From an uncultured Hyphomicrobiales bacterium (GTDB lineage: Bacteria > Pseudomonadota > Alphaproteobacteria > Rhizobiales > Beijerinckiaceae), in the NCBI GenBank assembly GCA_903918155.1, contig CAIXDD010000380.1:1-7063 (forward strand): a stretch of DNA of 7,063 nucleotides, given 5' to 3'. A program made the translations under genes and the position numbers. Positions 5,176 to 7,063 of this stretch are shown piece by piece (the stretch's first letter is position 1; every line of letters starts with the position of its first letter). Below the pieces are notes generated by a model that had not been told where the DNA came from, made no database searches, and worked only from the letters and a program-made list of their open reading frames with translations.

Positions 5176-7063
5176 TCAGGCGGGGTCGTGACGATCCTGC
5201 GCCTGCGCCTCGGCGACGGCGATGGCGGTCATATTGACGATGCCGCGCGCGGTCACGGAGGGCGTGAGGACATGGGCGGGCTTGGCGGCGCCCATCAGGA
5301 TGGGGCCGATGGGCAAGGCGTCCGCGAGCATCTTCACGAGCTGGAACGCGATATTGGCGGATTCCAGATTGGGCATCACGAGGACGTTCGCCTCCCCCGA
5401 GAGCCTCGATTTCTGGATGACGCGCTCGCGGATGGCCTGCGAGAGCGCGGTGTCGGCCTGCATCTCCCCATCCACTTCGAGATAGGGATTGGCGTCGCGC
5501 ACGATCCGCAGGGCCTCGCGCATCTTGATGGCGGAGGGTGAATCGAGCCCGCCGAAATCGCTGTCGGCGAGCAGCGCGATTTTCGGGGTGAGCCCGAAGC
5601 GGCGCACATGTTCCGCGATGCCCAGCGTCATGTCGGCGATCTCGGAGGCTTTCGGATTGGAGCGAACATGGGTGTCGGCGAGGAAATAGGCGCCGCGCTG
5701 GGTGATGAGCATCGAGAGCGCGGAGAAATCGCTCGCGCCCGGCGCGAGGCCCACGATGTCCTTGATGAAGCGCAGGCGCGTGTGGAAACGGCCTTCGAGC
5801 CCGCAGATCAGCGCGTCCGCATCGCCCCGCCGCAAGGCGACGGCGCCGATGACGGTGGCGTTGGTGCGCACGAGCGTGCGCGCGGCGTCCGGCGTCACGC
5901 CCTTGCGGCCGGCGGCGTCGATCAAGGTCTGCACATAATCGCGATAGCGCGGATCGTCTTCGGGATTGACGAGTTCGAAATCGCGGCCGGGGCGGATCTG
6001 CAGCCCGAACCGCTCGATGCGCTTATCCACGACCGAGGGCCGCCCGATGAGAATGGGCGTCGCAAGGCCTTCCTCGAGCACGACCTGCGCGGCGCGCAGC
6101 ACGCGCTCGTCCTCGCCGTCGGCGTAAATGACGCGGCGGGGATCGGACTTCGCCTGCGCGAAGACGGGCTTCATCAGGAAGCCGGAGCGGAAGACGAAGC
6201 GGCCGAGCGTCTCCACATAAGCGTCGAAATCCTCGACGGGCTTGGCGGCCACGCCGCTGTCCATCGCCGCTTTCGCGACCGCCGGGGCGATGCGCAGGAT
6301 GAGGCGCGGATCGAAGGGCGAGGGAATGAGCGATTGCGCGCCAAACAGCGGCGCGGCGCCGCCATAAGCGCGCGCCACCACATCGGAGGGCGCCTCGCGC
6401 GCCAACTGCGCGATGGCCTCGACGGCGGCGAGCTTCATCTGCTCGTTGATGGTCGTGGCGCCCACGTCGAGCGCGCCGCGGAAAATATAGGGGAAGCAGA
6501 GAACGTTGTTCACCTGATTGGGATAATCCGACCGCCCCGTGCAGATCATCGCGTCGGGACGCACGGCGAGCGCTTCCTCGGGCATGATTTCGGGCGTGGG
6601 ATTGGCGAGCGCGAGAATGAGCGGGCGCTCCGCCATCTCCTTCACCATCTCGGGCTTCAGCACGCCGGCGGCGGACAGGCCGAGGAACACGTCGGCGCCG
6701 CCGATGATCTGCGCGAGCGTGCGCGCGCTCGTCTCCTGCGCATAGACCTCTTTCCACCGGTCCATGAGCGTGTTGCGCCCCTTGTGCACCACGCCTTCAA
6801 GATCGGAGACGAAAATGTTCTCGCGTCGCGCGCCCAGCGCCACGAGCTGGTTGAGGCAGGCGAGCGCCGCCGCGCCCGCGCCGGAGGCGACGATTTTCAC
6901 GTCGCCGATCTTCTTGCCCGCGAACTCGAGCCCGTTGCGCACCGCCGCGCCCACGATGATCGCGGTTCCGTGCTGATCGTCGTGAAACACGGGGATCGAC
7001 ATGCGCGCGCGCAGCTTCTCCTCGATCTCGAAACAATCGGGCCCCTTGATGTCTTCGAGATTG
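5176..7063 (-). CDS. maeB: NADP-dependent malic enzyme, malic enzyme/phosphotransacetylase-like fusion (5' end beyond window)
   Basis: This cytoplasmic enzyme oxidatively decarboxylates malate to pyruvate and CO2, making NADPH. The visible part is 628 residues and the frame is still open at 7063, beginning in NLEDIKGPDCFEIEEKLR. About 130-140 N-terminal residues should be missing relative to the 759-residue E. coli MaeB. In visible-part numbering, Glu3-Asp4 and the FHDDQHGTA motif (26-34) match the metal/malate-binding signature. VASGAGAAALA (58-68) is the Rossmann dinucleotide loop, and ANPTPEI (153-159) and NQVNN (182-186) are malic-enzyme motifs. From about residue 305 to 620 lies a phosphotransacetylase-like (PTA_PTB) domain, including MPNLESANIAFQLVK (563-577) and GPILMGAAKPAHVL (586-599). 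In characterised MaeB proteins this domain is regulatory and lacks transacetylase activity. The ATG at 7002 is internal, because the family-conserved sequence continues upstream of it. The frame shows no break. Its promoter is outside the window. Confidence 0.96.
   Translation of the reverse strand, partial: NLEDIKGPDCFEIEEKLRARMSIPVFHDDQHGTAIIVGAAVRNGLEFAGKKIGDVKIVASGAGAAALACLNQLVALGARRENIFVSDLEGVVHKGRNTLMDRWKEVYAQETSARTLAQIIGGADVFLGLSAAGVLKPEMVKEMAERPLILALANPTPEIMPEEALAVRPDAMICTGRSDYPNQVNNVLCFPYIFRGALDVGATTINEQMKLAAVEAIAQLAREAPSDVVARAYGGAAPLFGAQSLIPSPFDPRLILRIAPAVAKAAMDSGVAAKPVEDFDAYVETLGRFVFRSGFLMKPVFAQAKSDPRRVIYADGEDERVLRAAQVVLEEGLATPILIGRPSVVDKRIERFGLQIRPGRDFELVNPEDDPRYRDYVQTLIDAAGRKGVTPDAARTLVRTNATVIGAVALRRGDADALICGLEGRFHTRLRFIKDIVGLAPGASDFSALSMLITQRGAYFLADTHVRSNPKASEIADMTLGIAEHVRRFGLTPKIALLADSDFGGLDSPSAIKMREALRIVRDANPYLEVDGEMQADTALSQAIRERVIQKSRLSGEANVLVMPNLESANIAFQLVKMLADALPIGPILMGAAKPAHVLTPSVTARGIVNMTAIAVAEAQAQDRHDPA

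Noticed and set aside
4867..5541. 224-codon plus-strand frame running from the intergenic region into maeB
   Set aside because: Its second half is the antisense of conserved maeB sequence and its first half has an Arg/Ala-rich non-protein-like composition. No ribosome binding site was found.
7000..7002. ATG at 7002 as the maeB start
   Set aside because: The conserved malic-enzyme sequence NLEDIKGPDCFEIEEKLR continues in frame upstream to the window edge, so the gene is truncated by the window and this is an internal Met.

Overview
The window looks like chromosomal core DNA from a high-GC alphaproteobacterium, most likely of the order Hyphomicrobiales (Rhizobiales). The visible evidence is the strong G/C bias at third codon positions, the alphaproteobacterial style of ArgS, Dgt-like and ErpA, and the gene order [SPOR-type protein]-argS-dgt-erpA, which I know as a conserved neighbourhood in that order. 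A methylotroph-type relative (Methylocystaceae/Beijerinckiaceae) is possible, but the sequence alone does not prove it. I see no mobile element, CRISPR array, tRNA, rRNA or prophage gene.

Layout, left to right. Positions 1-246 (minus) hold the N-terminal part of a low-complexity protein, probably the SPOR-domain cell-envelope protein that usually follows argS. argS (345-2120, minus) encodes arginyl-tRNA synthetase. A 260-base divergent intergenic region (2121-2380) leads to a 45-residue single-pass membrane microprotein on the plus strand (2381-2518). This is preceded by a very strong Shine-Dalgarno sequence and converges on dgt. dgt (2531-3907, minus) encodes an HD-domain dNTP triphosphohydrolase with an unusual Gly/Ser/Leu/Gln-rich N-terminal extension built from a 12-bp tandem repeat. 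A compact divergent region separates it from erpA (4015-4407, plus), an A-type Fe-S carrier. erpA converges on a small uncharacterised helical-protein gene (4424-4645, minus). About 530 bases without a convincing gene follow (4646-5175), holding several inverted repeats. The rest (5176-7063, minus) is most of maeB, the malic enzyme/phosphotransacetylase-like fusion, whose N-terminus lies beyond the window.

The large genes are housekeeping: translation, dNTP control, Fe-S maturation and the malate-to-pyruvate node. They do not form a pathway with one another; the shared location reflects conserved order rather than joint function. The parts worth a second look are the membrane microprotein between argS and dgt, the coding minisatellite in dgt, the interleaved stems just after maeB, and the small unknown gene next to erpA. 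I found no convincing new multi-gene system.
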